A DNA stretch of 38,910 nucleotides from positions 1 through 38,910 of the forward strand of contig CAJXWZ010000045.1 of the NCBI GenBank assembly GCA_913062815.1, written 5' to 3'. A program made the position numbers and the translations under genes. This DNA is from an uncultured Colwellia sp. (lineage in GTDB: Bacteria > Pseudomonadota > Gammaproteobacteria > Enterobacterales > Alteromonadaceae). How positions within the stretch are numbered: the first letter of the stretch is position 1; every line of letters starts with the position of its first letter. A model generated the notes under the pieces. The model was not told the origin of the DNA, searched no databases, and saw only the letters and a program-made list of their open reading frames with translations. Shown piece after piece: positions 32,776 to 38,910 of the stretch.

Positions 32776-34683
32776 TTATGAAGTCATAATATCTTCAATT
32801 TGTTCAGCTAATTCTAGCCAATGCATTTCATTTTCTTCTATTTTATCTTTTAAGCTTGCCTGCAGCTTTAGTTGCTTTGTAAGTTCATTTTTTCGTTCAG
32901 CTTGATAAATGTCGCTGTCACCTAGTAGTGTCTCAACTTGTGCCAATTCGGTTTGCCATTGGTGTATTTTTTTCTCTAATTTATCTGCCTCCTTTCGTAG
33001 AGGTGCTGACTGTTTACGAAGCTCAGCTTGCTGTTGACGCAATTGCTTCTTATCTAAGCCTTTATCAACACCATTGAACTGCTCATTTTTATTATTGGAG
33101 AGGGTTTGTTTTTTATCATCATTAAGCCATTGTTGATAGTCATCAATATCGCCACTAAAGTCACTTACATTGCCATTAGCGACTAGATAGAATTCGTCGA
33201 CACACGATTCAAGTAAAAATCTATCATGGGCAATTAAAATGATAGCACCGCCGAAATCTTGTAAAGCCATGACGAGTGCTTGACGCATCTCTAAATCTAA
33301 ATGGTTAGTGGGTTCATCTAGTAGCAACAATTGTGGCTTTTCTAAAACAATAAGTGCCAGTACTAAACGCGCTTTTTCGCCGCCAGACATATTATTAACA
33401 GCTTCAAGGGCTTGATCGCCACTAAAACCGAACTTACCTAAAAAGCTGCGAGCTTGAGGCTCTCCCATAGCAGGTTTTGCTCGTAAAATATGCTCAACAG
33501 GGCTGGAGCTATTATGCAGTTGCTCTAATTGATGCTGTGAAAAATAACCTATTTTCAATTCTTGCGCACAGTAACGTTCACCATTAATAAGTGTTATCTC
33601 ACCGGCGAGAGATTTTATCAAAGTAGATTTTCCGGCGCCGTTGCGGCCTAATAAGCCAATGCGGCTCCCTGGCACAAGTGTTAAACCAACGTCGTTAAGA
33701 ATAATAGTTTCATTGTTATAACCACACTGGCTTTCAGTTAATGAAAGCAATGGGTATGGCAGGTTTTCTGGTTGTTCAAAGCTAAAAGTAAACTGGCTAT
33801 CCACATGAGCAGGCGCGAGGTTAGGTAGCTTTTCTAGGCGCTTTAAACGGCTTTGCGCTTGCTTTGCTTTACTGGCTTTGGCGCGAAATCTGTCTACAAA
33901 AGCGGTCAAATGTGCCGCCTCTTTTTGTTGCTTTTGATATTGCACATCTTGTTGGGCTAAATGTTCGGCACGTTGTCGTTCAAAGGCAGTATAATTTCCG
34001 CTATACAGTTTAGCGCGTTGATGTTCAATATGTAGAATTTGGCCGATTACGGTATCAAGAAAGTCTCTATCATGAGAAATTAATACTAAGGTACCAGTAA
34101 AACGCTTAAGCCAACGTTGTAACCAAATAACGGCATCTAAATCTAAATGGTTAGTCGGCTCATCAAGTAATAATAAATCAGCTCGACTAATTAAGGCTTG
34201 CGCTAAATTCAAACGCATACGCCAGCCACCAGAAAATTCTTTCACTGAATTTTGCAGTTGGTTTTGTAAAAAGCCTAAGCCATGCAATAACTCCCCAGCA
34301 CGAGCAGGTAAACTATAACCATTGATGGTATCAATCTTGTTAATTAGAATGGCTTCTTGGTTACCATCATCATTTGCTCGGGCTTGCGTCAATTGATGTT
34401 CAAGTTGGCGAAATTCTTTGTCGCCATCCATTACATAATCAAGTGCGGATTGTTCAAGTGCAGGAGTTTCTTGTTTTACCGTAGCAATAGACCAGCTGCT
34501 GGGCATACTCAAATCACCAGCATCGGGAGAGAGTTCACCTAATAAAGCGGCAAAAAGCGATGATTTGCCACAACCATTACTGCCTACTAGACCGACCTTG
34601 TGATTAGGGTGAATAGTAAAACTTGATGCTGTGATGAGGTTTTTTGCACCTCTATCTAAGCTTAAATCGGTGGCAGTGATCAA
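32776..34683 (-). CDS. yheS: ABC-F family ATPase YheS
   Basis: YheS is a cytoplasmic ABC-F protein with two ATPase domains and no membrane part, thought to act on ribosomes. Walker A of domain 1 is GSNGCGKSS (residues 34-42), with the signature FSGGWRMR and LLLLDEPTNHLDLD. Domain 2 has GRNGAGKST, MSGGEKARL and a second LLLLDEPTNHLDLE. A charged coiled-coil tail follows, typical of YheS. The frame opens to 34767 with an ATG, but TTG at 34683 has AAGGA 7 bases upstream and gives 635 aa, matching the E. coli protein (637 aa) from its first residues. The earlier ATG adds 28 unrelated residues. Confidence 0.93.
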   Translation of the reverse strand: MITATDLSLDRGAKNLITASSFTIHPNHKVGLVGSNGCGKSSLFAALLGELSPDAGDLSMPSSWSIATVKQETPALEQSALDYVMDGDKEFRQLEHQLTQARANDDGNQEAILINKIDTINGYSLPARAGELLHGLGFLQNQLQNSVKEFSGGWRMRLNLAQALISRADLLLLDEPTNHLDLDAVIWLQRWLKRFTGTLVLISHDRDFLDTVIGQILHIEHQRAKLYSGNYTAFERQRAEHLAQQDVQYQKQQKEAAHLTAFVDRFRAKASKAKQAQSRLKRLEKLPNLAPAHVDSQFTFSFEQPENLPYPLLSLTESQCGYNNETIILNDVGLTLVPGSRIGLLGRNGAGKSTLIKSLAGEITLINGERYCAQELKIGYFSQHQLEQLHNSSSPVEHILRAKPAMGEPQARSFLGKFGFSGDQALEAVNNMSGGEKARLVLALIVLEKPQLLLLDEPTNHLDLEMRQALVMALQDFGGAIILIAHDRFLLESCVDEFYLVANGNVSDFSGDIDDYQQWLNDDKKQTLSNNKNEQFNGVDKGLDKKQLRQQQAELRKQSAPLRKEADKLEKKIHQWQTELAQVETLLGDSDIYQAERKNELTKQLKLQASLKDKIEENEMHWLELAEQIEDIMTS

Positions 34684-34813
34684 TGGCAGATCCTTATGTA
34701 TCAGTGGTAAATGAGCAAGCAAAAAAATTATCTGTGCATTGTCGCTTTTCCTATAGTGTCTATTCAAGTTAAAATAGCGATTAATCGACTATTTTAGTGA
34801 AAAAGATTTGCCC

Positions 34814-35005
34814 ATGAAAAAAAGATTTATAGCAGGCGCAATTTGTCCCAAATGCAAAGCGCAAGACACCATGGCTTTGACCAAAGAAGACAATGTAGAA
34901 AAAGTGACGTGTGTGAGTTGCGGTGAGCAAATGACACAAAGTGAGCCGCAAGTTGAGCAGGCGGTACGCGAGCAAGAGCAAGTGATAGGTGTGTTTAAAC
35001 CGTAA
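34814..35005 (+). CDS. yheV: Zinc-ribbon protein YheV
   Basis: This small protein (63 aa from ATG 34814; 65 aa if TTG 34808 is used) matches E. coli YheV: KKRFIAGAICPKCKAQDTM and QVIGVFKP. Two CxxC pairs (CPKC, CVSC) form a zinc ribbon. The function is unknown. The longer TTG start would align exactly with the E. coli N-terminus, while ATG is the stronger codon. It is divergent from yheS across about 130 bp and convergent with slyX. Confidence 0.92.
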   Translation: MKKRFIAGAICPKCKAQDTMALTKEDNVEKVTCVSCGEQMTQSEPQVEQAVREQEQVIGVFKP

Positions 35006-35030
35006 AGTTTACAAATGGTGAGCGTAAACT
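35006..35030. terminator. Short hairpin between yheV and slyX
   Basis: AGTTTAC (35006-35012) pairs with GTAAACT (35024-35030) in the 29-bp gap between the two stop codons. It has no U-tract and could be a weak shared terminator. Confidence 0.4.
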
Positions 35031-35034
35031 AAAG

Positions 35035-35277
35035 TTAGTAATGAGGGGGAGGTGGCTCAATTTCTTCTTTTTCTGAAGATAAAGTGCCTGCATCTTTTAA
35101 ACGATTAGCGACTAACTGTATTTGTTCTTTTAGCTCAGAAATTTGTGCTTGATGCACTGCTAACTCTTCACTTAGCTGCTCGATAACATCATCTTGAAAA
35201 AGGTTACGCGATTCTAAGGCGTTTATACGTTCTTCAAGAATGTAGATTTCTTTATTTTTTTCGGTGGTATTTGTCAT
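35035..35277 (-). CDS. slyX: SlyX family protein
   Basis: The 80-aa protein is a short coiled coil (ILEERINALESRNLFQDDVIEQL and onward) ending in Pro-Pro-Pro-Pro-His-Tyr, the hallmark of SlyX. Its function is unknown. It lies near fkpA, as slyX does in E. coli, and 29 bp after a WD40 lipoprotein gene on the same strand, probably in one transcript. Confidence 0.95.
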   Translation of the reverse strand: MTNTTEKNKEIYILEERINALESRNLFQDDVIEQLSEELAVHQAQISELKEQIQLVANRLKDAGTLSSEKEEIEPPPPHY

Positions 35278-35306
35278 TTATCTAACTACAGTTGAGTGAA
35301 TTAATA

Positions 35307-36329
35307 CTATTTAGGCATTTTCCAGCGTTCGGCATAACCCGATGAGCTTTCAGTGAGTAGAGTGTTATTATCGCTAAATGCAAGGCTATATACAACTGCA
35401 CCTGTTGGTCTTTTGGCTTCTTTAGGTGTTACATGCCAACTAGCGATACGTTTACCTGAGTTAATATTCCAAACGCTTACTTTGCTACTGGCTGCGCCGG
35501 TTAACAAAACTTTTCCATTAGGAGCAAAACGTGCAGAGCTAAAAACTTCATGGCGTTTAGTACCTTTTAACGTAGTCACTAGTTTACCTGTTTTTAAATC
35601 CCAAATATGTGCTGACTTCATGCTATCAGCAGAAAAAGCATACCGACCTAGAGGATCCAAAGCGACCTTGGATACACGGCTGGTATGGTTAAACTGATAA
35701 ATTACTTGGCCTGATAGAGTATCCCATACGTAAGCTGTAAAGTCGTTTGCACCAGTCATGGCTACTCTGCCATTTGGCATCATATCAACGGTATTGATTT
35801 TCTCTTTGTGCCCTAAAAACTCTAATCGTCTGCCCGTATCAACAGCAACATGAACGGCAATGCCATTACCTTTACCAATCAGTAAGTAATCACCATTATT
35901 ACTTACTGCAATATCCCGAATATTAGATTCTCGCACTTTCCAATAACCTTCAGACTTTCCAGATTGCATATTCCATAAGGCAAAATTTTCGCGACTTGCG
36001 GTCAGCGCATGACTGTTGGTGTCGCTAATATCAATAGCAAGCACTAAGTTGTCGCTACTGTTTTGTTGTTGAGCCCATTGATATTTCAGCGCATTTTTCT
36101 CTAAATCCCATACGCTTATGCCATGGTGAATGGAAGAAATGACACTCCACTTGCCATCATTAGAAATATCACCAGCATAGCTGCCTTCAATAGAATGTTG
36201 ATAACGTTGTAAAGGTTTACCTGCTGAAGGGGTACAAGCTTGCATAAATAAAAGCGAAAATAGGGTAATAGCCAAAAACTTTACCGTGGTAAAGCCATGT
36301 TTTTTAATCCTTATAAAGTTAAGCAACAT
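35307..36329 (-). CDS. WD40-repeat lipoprotein
   Basis: The 340-aa protein has a hydrophobic leader ending in a lipobox (LLFMQAC, Cys at about residue 32). About six or seven WD40-like repeats follow, with VWDLEKNALKYQW, LWNMQSG, VWDTLSGQVIYQF, IWDLKTGKLVTTL and VWNINSGKRIASW as repeat ends. It should form a beta-propeller anchored to a membrane, for binding other proteins. No partner is known. Start may be ATG 36329 or a downstream GTG at codon 16, since the leader from MLLN is long. The 151-bp gap to fkpA holds both divergent promoters. Confidence 0.88.
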   Translation of the reverse strand: MLLNFIRIKKHGFTTVKFLAITLFSLLFMQACTPSAGKPLQRYQHSIEGSYAGDISNDGKWSVISSIHHGISVWDLEKNALKYQWAQQQNSSDNLVLAIDISDTNSHALTASRENFALWNMQSGKSEGYWKVRESNIRDIAVSNNGDYLLIGKGNGIAVHVAVDTGRRLEFLGHKEKINTVDMMPNGRVAMTGANDFTAYVWDTLSGQVIYQFNHTSRVSKVALDPLGRYAFSADSMKSAHIWDLKTGKLVTTLKGTKRHEVFSSARFAPNGKVLLTGAASSKVSVWNINSGKRIASWHVTPKEAKRPTGAVVYSLAFSDNNTLLTESSSGYAERWKMPK

Positions 36330-36437
36330 ATTAGTTCTTTTTTATTTGAGCAATTCTAGTTAGTATAAGGCGTTTTTTTAAATAGTTTAACCATATCTTT
36401 GATTTAGTTGTTAAGCAGAAAACGAAAATGATAGATG

Positions 36438-36457
36438 AATTGGGGGATTCTCCAATT
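36438..36457 (+). other. Leader hairpin before fkpA
   Basis: AATTGGGG (36438-36445) pairs with CTCCAATT (36450-36457), with one G-U pair, around GATT. It lies about 15 bases before the fkpA ribosome binding site (GGAGA) and may be in the fkpA leader RNA. Confidence 0.4.
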
Positions 36458-36480
36458 GTGATGTTTTAACGGAGAAATAA

Positions 36481-37254
36481 ATGAAATTTTTTAAACCCAC
36501 TTTAGTTGCCGTTGCTTTATTAGCCGTGGCTGGTTGTCAAGACCCTGTTAAAGAAGAAGCAAAAGCACCTGTTTTAGAAACTGAAATTCAAAAACAAGCT
36601 TATGGATTAGGTGCCTCCATTGGTATGTACATGCAACGTAACCTAGACGAGCATGACAAACTAGGCTTAACTTTAGACAAAGAATTAATTGTACAAGGTT
36701 TTATTGATAGTATTAATGACAAGTCAGTAATCGAAAAAGAAGAAATTCAAGCATTATTACAGAATTTAGATCAGTCGATGAAAGCCAAGCAGCAAGAAAT
36801 GGCTAGTAAAGAATCTGAGGCCAGTTTAGCTACAGGTCAAAAATTCTTAGAAGATAACGCGAAAAAAGAAGGCGTTATGGTAACTGAGTCAGGTATTCAG
36901 TATGTTGTTCTTAATGCTGCAGAAGGTGACAAACCTGTTGCAACAGATACCGTTAAAGTACATTACAAAGGTACTTTCTTAAACGGCGAAACTTTTGATA
37001 GTTCATACGACCGTGGCGAGCCAGCAGTGTTCCCATTAAATCGAGTTATTAAAGGTTGGACTGAAGGTGTTCAGTTAATGTCGGTAGGTGCAAAGTTTAA
37101 ATTTACCATACCTTCAGATTTAGCGTATGGACCAAACGGAAATCCACCGCGTATTCCAGGTAACTCAGTATTAGAATTTGAAATTGAATTGTTAGAGATT
37201 CAAAAGAGCGAGGCGGCACCACAAGTGGGTGAGCAGCCAACAGCTGAGAAATAA
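36481..37254 (+). CDS. fkpA: FKBP-type peptidyl-prolyl isomerase FkpA, lipoprotein form
   Basis: FkpA is an envelope folding factor with prolyl isomerase and chaperone activity. The 257-aa protein has an N-terminal helical dimerisation domain (about residues 30-120, YGLGASIGMYMQRNL) and a C-terminal FKBP domain (about 135-240, VKVHYKGTFLNGETFDSSYDRG, PLNRVIKGWTEGVQLM, LAYGPNGNPPRIPGNSVLEFEIEL). The leader ends in a lipobox (AVAGC, then Gln at +2), so it is probably an outer-membrane lipoprotein like Mip, unlike the soluble E. coli form. GGAGA precedes the start, and a strong terminator follows. Confidence 0.95.
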   Translation: MKFFKPTLVAVALLAVAGCQDPVKEEAKAPVLETEIQKQAYGLGASIGMYMQRNLDEHDKLGLTLDKELIVQGFIDSINDKSVIEKEEIQALLQNLDQSMKAKQQEMASKESEASLATGQKFLEDNAKKEGVMVTESGIQYVVLNAAEGDKPVATDTVKVHYKGTFLNGETFDSSYDRGEPAVFPLNRVIKGWTEGVQLMSVGAKFKFTIPSDLAYGPNGNPPRIPGNSVLEFEIELLEIQKSEAAPQVGEQPTAEK

Positions 37255-37289
37255 AAAGTAGTTACCTGCTGCAGGTGACAAGCTTTAAT

Positions 37290-37322
37290 AAAGCCACCAG
37301 TAATTTTACTGGTGGCTTTTTA
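37290..37322 (+). terminator. fkpA intrinsic terminator
   Basis: AAGCCACCAGTA (37291-37302) pairs perfectly with TACTGGTGGCTT (37307-37318) around four bases, followed by T's. A short symmetric site, ACCTGC-T-GCAGGT, lies upstream at 37264-37276. Confidence 0.92.
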
Positions 37323-37353
37323 TTTGCCGCGGTGAAAATGTTATCATTTCTTT

Positions 37354-38583
37354 ATGAAAAAACTTTTAATTATTGGCTATGTTTGGCCTGAACCCAACTC
37401 TTCTGCTGCTGGCAGTAGAATGTTACAACTGATTCAATTCTTCCAACAGCAAGGTTATCAAGTTACCTTAGCTAGTCCTGCTCAGCGCACAGAACATATG
37501 GCTGATTTAACGCAACTTAATGTTAGTTGTGTTGATATAAAACTTAATTGCGCTAGTTTTGATGATTATGTTCAGGAGTTACAACCAGATATTGTTATGT
37601 TCGATCGGTTCATGATGGAAGAACAATTCGGTTGGCGTGTGAGTGAGCATTGCCCTAATGCCTTAAGAATTTTAGATTCTGAAGACTTATTTTGCCTACG
37701 CCATGCCAGACATGATGCCCACAAAAAGAATGTTGCTGTGTCTAATGCTGATTTATTGAACTCAGCTCTGGCAAAGCGTGAAGTTGCCGCTATTTTTCGT
37801 TGTGATATTACCTTAATGATTTCACCAGTAGAAGTTGATTTATTGATTGACTTATTTAAGGTTGATAAAGGCTTATTGCATTATCTGCCTTTTGTGTTTT
37901 CTCAGCATCAATTAGCTCAAATCAATCCTAATTTTGAGCAACGTCATGGCTTTATTTCCATAGGAAATTTTCGTCATCCACCAAATTGGGATTCAGTTTT
38001 ATGGCTTAAACAACAAATTTGGCCATTAATACGTAAGCAATTACCGCACGCTCAAATAGCAATTTACGGGGCGTATCCGCCACCAAAAGCAACGGATTTA
38101 CACGATGAAAAATCAGGTTTTCTAGTTAAAGGCTGGGTTGATAATGCCATCAGTGCTATGCAGTTGGCTCGTGTTTGCATAGCACCATTACGTTTTGGGG
38201 CTGGCATAAAAGGTAAATTAGCAGAAGCAATGCTTTGTTCAACACCATCGGTAACTACTGATATTGGTATTGAAGGTATGCAAACTCAGTTACCTTGGGC
38301 GGGTGAAGTTGCGAACGACGCGCAAAGCATTGCTGATGCCGCGGTAAAACTTTATCAAGAATTAGCAACTTGGCAAAGCAGTAGCGACTTAGGGAAACAA
38401 AATGCACAGCAATTATTCCAACAAGATAAGCACTACTTGGCACTGGAACATCGTTTAAAGGCGCTATTAGCTGGTTTGGCGCAACATAGACAGCATAATT
38501 TCATTGGCAGTATGTTGAATCACCACCACCACAAAAGCACTAAATATATGTCGCAATGGATAGCAGCGAAGAATAAAACTTAA
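37354..38583 (+). CDS. GT4-like glycosyltransferase
   Basis: The 409-aa protein has the two-domain GT-B form. The N-terminal Rossmann part starts KKLLIIGYVWPEPNSSAAGSRM. The C-terminal part has the nucleotide-sugar binding motif APLRFGAGIKGKLAEAMLCSTPSVTT (about residues 300-325), with its key Glu in GKLAEAM. The donor and acceptor are unknown. The tail after residue 390 is basic, with a run of four histidines (HHHH) before KSTKYMSQW. No polysaccharide cluster surrounds it; the gene lies alone between fkpA and a solute-binding gene. The stop codon lies inside the terminator stem. Confidence 0.88.
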   Translation: MKKLLIIGYVWPEPNSSAAGSRMLQLIQFFQQQGYQVTLASPAQRTEHMADLTQLNVSCVDIKLNCASFDDYVQELQPDIVMFDRFMMEEQFGWRVSEHCPNALRILDSEDLFCLRHARHDAHKKNVAVSNADLLNSALAKREVAAIFRCDITLMISPVEVDLLIDLFKVDKGLLHYLPFVFSQHQLAQINPNFEQRHGFISIGNFRHPPNWDSVLWLKQQIWPLIRKQLPHAQIAIYGAYPPPKATDLHDEKSGFLVKGWVDNAISAMQLARVCIAPLRFGAGIKGKLAEAMLCSTPSVTTDIGIEGMQTQLPWAGEVANDAQSIADAAVKLYQELATWQSSSDLGKQNAQQLFQQDKHYLALEHRLKALLAGLAQHRQHNFIGSMLNHHHHKSTKYMSQWIAAKNKT

Positions 38584-38610
38584 CAACATTGTAAGATGTT
38601 GTTAAGTTTT
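38575..38610 (+). terminator. Terminator overlapping the glycosyltransferase stop codon
   Basis: AAAACTTAACAACAT (38575-38589) pairs perfectly over 15 bp with ATGTTGTTAAGTTTT (38596-38610) around six bases, ending in a T-run. The stem includes the last codons and the TAA. Confidence 0.85.
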
Positions 38611-38628
38611 GCTACTAATGTCTATACT
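38599..38628 (+). promoter_or_regulatory. Candidate promoter of the last gene
   Basis: TTGTTA (38599-38604) and TATACT (38623-38628) are 18 bases apart, close to sigma-70 boxes. The -35 lies in the terminator's right arm. If used, transcription starts near 38635, downstream of the ATG at 38618. Confidence 0.45.
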
Positions 38629-38662
38629 ATTAATTAATACGGTCATCAGGTATTTATGGGGT

Positions 38663-38910
38663 TTGAAATTGCTTTCATGTAATCGACTTATTTTAGTGTT
38701 TTGTCTTACTTTCTTTACTAATACAATCTTTGCTAATGAGCAATTAGTTGTTGCCGTTGGCCTAGCAAAACCACCTTATGTTATTCAAGAATTTGATACC
38801 GGCTTTGAGTTAGATTTAATCCGCAATCTTTTGAAAGAGATGGGTAAGTCGACTAAGTTTGTCTACACTCAGTTTGGTCATTCATCCAAAATGTTAAAAG
38901 TAAAAGCAGT
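38663..38910 (+). CDS. Periplasmic solute-binding-like protein, N-terminal part
   Basis: The frame runs off the window edge, so only the first 82 or so residues are seen. A signal peptide (KLLSCNRLILVFCLTFFTNTIFA, then NEQ) is followed by LVVAVGLAKPPYVIQE and TGFELDLIRNLLKEMG, the start of the SBP_bac_3 fold. The frame is open from ATG 38618, but the probable promoter lies across that ATG. TTG at 38663 or at 38669 (GGGG 7 bases before) gives a normal signal peptide, so the start is uncertain. It resembles the family of the orphan gene at 23024, though no transporter is visible. Confidence 0.75.
   Translation, partial: MKLLSCNRLILVFCLTFFTNTIFANEQLVVAVGLAKPPYVIQEFDTGFELDLIRNLLKEMGKSTKFVYTQFGHSSKMLKVKA

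Noticed and set aside
35353..35697. 114-codon open frame on the plus strand
   Set aside because: It is antisense to the WD40 lipoprotein gene and has no independent support.
37264..37276. ACCTGC-T-GCAGGT symmetric site after fkpA as an operator
   Set aside because: It lies between a stop codon and a terminator, occurs once, and no promoter is near it.

Overview
The window looks like chromosomal DNA of a marine gammaproteobacterium of the order Alteromonadales, most likely Colwelliaceae (Colwellia or a close relative). The reasons are the low GC content by eye, the protein sequences, and gene neighbourhoods shared with Vibrio, Shewanella and Escherichia (pckA-hslO-hslR, yrfG-nudE-cysQ, nhaB-dsbB, yheS/yheT/yheU/yheV, slyX-fkpA). 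The assignment is made from recall, without a database search. I saw no rRNA, tRNA, CRISPR array, prophage or intact insertion sequence.

Layout. (1) 85-4063: pckA, hslO (Hsp33) and hslR (Hsp15) on the minus strand, with a small secreted SRPBCC-like gene on the plus strand. (2) 4313-16268: a full type II secretion operon, gspC to gspN, mostly with 1-11 bp overlaps or short gaps. The exception is a structured 158-bp gap after the major pseudopilin gene gspG. The prepilin peptidase (gspO/pilD) is not in the window. (3) 16376-24940: a self-contained sucrose locus. It holds a fructokinase, a TonB-dependent outer-membrane receptor, an MFS permease, a GH13 sucrose phosphorylase, an orphan periplasmic solute-binding-like protein and a LacI-family regulator. 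Two 16-bp palindromes with the same 14-bp core lie upstream of the receptor and of the sucrose phosphorylase, and are the probable regulator operators. (4) 24977-27398: yrfG, nudE and cysQ, with a 122-bp element bounded by 15-bp perfect inverted repeats between yrfG and nudE. (5) 27395-29426: a 2-oxoglutarate/Fe(II) oxygenase, yheU and yheT. (6) 29661-31882: nhaB and dsbB. (7) 31974-38910: a Sel1-repeat protein, yheS (ABC-F), yheV, slyX, a WD40 lipoprotein, a lipoprotein form of fkpA, a glycosyltransferase, and the start of a second solute-binding-like gene cut by the window end.

How the parts work together. The sucrose locus describes a complete uptake and breakdown route: TonB-driven passage across the outer membrane, MFS transport across the inner membrane, phosphorolysis to glucose-1-phosphate and fructose (which saves ATP), then fructose phosphorylation, all probably under one LacI-type repressor. 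The locus sits between gspN and yrfG, where I would expect the conserved housekeeping neighbourhood to be continuous, so it looks like a cassette inserted into an old backbone. The rest of the window is mainly envelope and protein-quality functions: secretion, disulfide formation, redox-controlled chaperone, prolyl isomerase and ribosome-rescue-type factors.

Most genes here belong to known families. The least explained items are the inverted-repeat element before nudE, the EF-hand-like loop in the sucrose receptor, the orphan solute-binding protein in the sucrose locus, and the folded gspG-gspH gap.
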